This document shows positions 62,523 through 64,000 of a stretch of DNA of 64,000 bases, one piece after another (the stretch's first letter is position 1; each line of letters begins with the position of its first letter). This stretch comes from Gordionus sp. m RMFG-2023 (Eukaryota; Nematomorpha; Gordioida; Chordodea; Parachordodidae), in contig NC_088775.1 of the NCBI RefSeq assembly GCF_954871325.1, forward strand, positions 92,336,334 through 92,400,333. The letters run 5' to 3'. Both the position numbers and the translations under genes were made by a program. Under the pieces are notes generated by a model. It was not told the DNA's origin, did not search any database, and saw nothing but the letters and a program-made list of their open reading frames with translations.

Positions 62523-63017
62523 ACAATAAGAAAAGAAATTACAATAAGAAAAGAAAAGAAAAAGAAAAAGAAAAGAAAAGAAAAGAAAAGAAAAGAAAAG
62601 AAAAGAAAAAGAAAAGAAAAGAAAAGAAAAGAAAAGAAAAGAAAAGAAAAGAAAGAAAAGAAAAGAAAAGAAAAGAAAAGAAAAGAAAAGAAAAGAAAAG
62701 AAAAGAAAAGAAAAGAAAAGAAAAGAAAAAGAAAAGAAAAGAAAAGAAAAGAAAAGAAAAGAAAAGAAAAGAAAAGAAAAAGAAAAGAAAAGAAAAGAAA
62801 GAAAAGAAAAGAAAAGAAAAGAAAAGAAAAGAAAAGAAAAGAAAAGAAAAGAAAAGAAAAGAAAAGAAAAGAAAAGAAAGAAAGAAAGAAAGAAAAGAAA
62901 AGAAAAGAAAAGAAAGAAAAGGAAAAGAAAAGAAAAGAAAAGAAAAGAAAAGGAAAAGAAAAGAAAAGAAAAGAAAAGAAAAGAAAAGAAAAGAAAAAGA
63001 AAAAGAAAAGAAAGAAT
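62523..63017. repeat. (AAAAG)n pentanucleotide array, about 495 bp
   Basis: An almost pure purine strand of AAAAG units with scattered AAAG, AAAAAG and GGAAAAG interruptions. The different period (5 instead of 4) sets it apart from the AAAG arrays elsewhere in the window. Confidence 0.97.
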
Positions 63018-63394
63018 TTAATGGAAAACCAAAATCGTTTTAAAATATCGCACTTAATAAATACTATAAAATAAAGTAATTTTACGCCAGTTAAAATACA
63101 AAATATACTATATAATATATATAATTTCCTATGTAGGAAATTGCATTTTTTAATAAAAAGGGTAAAACATGGCTAAATGCCGTATTTAGGTTAAAAATAC
63201 AATTTTTTGGTTTTATTATTAGATAAAAAATTTTGACTTTATTCTTTATCGTCATTTTATTGCTTTTATAAGAATATTATTTCAAAAATATATTATATAT
63301 AACCTTCTTTTGGAATTTATTATTGCACTTATTGAGAAAATATTTTTTAGTAGTAAGAAATAAATATTTCCCAGTTTTTTTACATTTGAAAATG

Positions 63395-63660
63395 GTCTAT
63401 AAAAATTAGTATTAGTTTTTGTCTCCGAAATTTTATAATGGTGAATAATTCTAGAGATGGCTTTAAGTAAGTTTAAAATATTTCCCTAATAAAATTAAGT
63501 TTTTATCTCATATTCATAATGGTGAATAATTCTAAAGATGGCTGAAATATATTTTAGTAAGTTTTAAATATTTCCCTAGAATTTACATTGAAAAAGTCTT
63601 ATAGAGATTAGTTACAGTTTTGTCTCTGAAATTTTATAATGGTGAATAATTGTATTGAAT
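63395..63660. repeat. Degenerate tandem repeat, unit about 110 bp
   Basis: The block ATAATGGTGAATAATTCTA(G/A)AGATGGCT occurs at about 63436 and 63516, and ATAATGGTGAATAATTGTA at about 63636. TTTGTCTCCGAAATTT precedes the first and TTTGTCTCTGAAATTT the third, and TTTAAATATTTCCCTA follows the first two. Confidence 0.75.
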
Positions 63661-63885
63661 TTAGTAAAATTTCTCACAGTAAATAATTTAAAATTGATTT
63701 AATTTCCCTATCCTAATGAAAATAAAAATGCAAAATTTTACTTTTCGAATCTGCTTACCTTTTGATATATGGCCCATCTTTAAAAACGCCAAATTTTTTA
63801 AAAATACACTTTATTTAATTTTAAATAACTCAAATAGAAATGATTAAGCTAAAACCTTAATTTAAGTTTTTTTATTATTATAGCT

Positions 63886-64000
63886 CTACTACAAACTATG
63901 GAGATGGATATGCTGAGGATGATTGCATGGGTAACAAGAAAGGATAAAGTGCGCAGTACAAGAATACTAGGAAGTTTAAAGGTAGTGGTGTCCATTAAGA
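63886..64000 (+). mobile_element. RTE/CR1-like LINE reverse transcriptase fragment at the window edge
   Basis: It reads MEMDMLRMIAWVTRKDKVRS + TRILGSLKV, matching the well-known LINE segment E-M-R-M-L-R-W-M-x-G-V-T-R-x-D-x-I-R-N-x-x-I-R-G. It is open to the end of the window, so its length is unknown. It follows TTATTATTATAG, but a splice acceptor is not implied. Confidence 0.7.

Overview
This is strongly AT-rich nuclear DNA from an invertebrate animal. The evidence is spliced genes with short GT-AG introns, a Rif1 homologue with metazoan-type PP1-docking motifs, glycosyltransferase family 31 (GT31) enzymes with signal anchors, and a mixed load of hAT-like DNA transposons, LINEs, tRNA-derived SINE-like pieces and long (AAAG)n/(AAAAG)n tracts. 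The phylum cannot be fixed from the sequence alone. One 200-base N gap at 50092-50291 marks an assembly join.

Genes. Three intronless genes encode Golgi-type GT31 glycosyltransferases: two close paralogues on the minus strand (7978-9660 and 48297-49802) and a more canonical member on the plus strand (58034-59467). A small two-exon gene for a secreted protein of unknown family lies at 15542-15940. The largest locus, 26254-40879 (+), is a Rif1 homologue assembled here from about 17 exons. Exon phases agree at most junctions. The exons cover the N-terminal HEAT region, a disordered linker, a GILK + KRIRF pair of PP1-docking motifs and the conserved Rif1 C-terminal domain. The predicted protein is about 1,080 residues, near fly Rif1 in size and less than half of vertebrate RIF1. 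A 3.1-kb intron (29085-32212) sits where vertebrates have several hundred more HEAT residues.

Layout. 1-7.9 kb is non-coding with MITEs and a microsatellite. 8-9.7 kb is GT31 gene A. 9.7-15.5 kb holds a degenerate minus-strand LINE and MITEs. 15.5-15.9 kb is the secreted gene. 16-24.6 kb is repeats. 24.7-25.9 kb is a second LINE of the same family. 26.3-40.9 kb is Rif1, with an LTR-element fossil in inverted arrangement and nested MITEs in its introns. 40.9-48.2 kb is repeats, including an RTE-like tail, palindromic elements, a threefold 315-bp duplication and a 733-bp hAT-like element. 48.3-49.8 kb is GT31 gene B. 49.8-57.9 kb is a gap, microsatellite and repeats. 58-59.5 kb is GT31 gene C. 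59.5-64 kb is AT-rich DNA with a 0.5-kb (AAAAG)n tract and an RTE-like reverse transcriptase fragment at the edge.

The genes show no operon-like relation. GT31 enzymes act in the secretory pathway on glycoproteins or glycolipids, and Rif1 acts in the nucleus. The main novelty is the repeat ecology (several hAT-like MITE families with 8-bp target duplications, one nested in another), the divergent GT31 pair with a DLD catalytic motif, and the compact Rif1.
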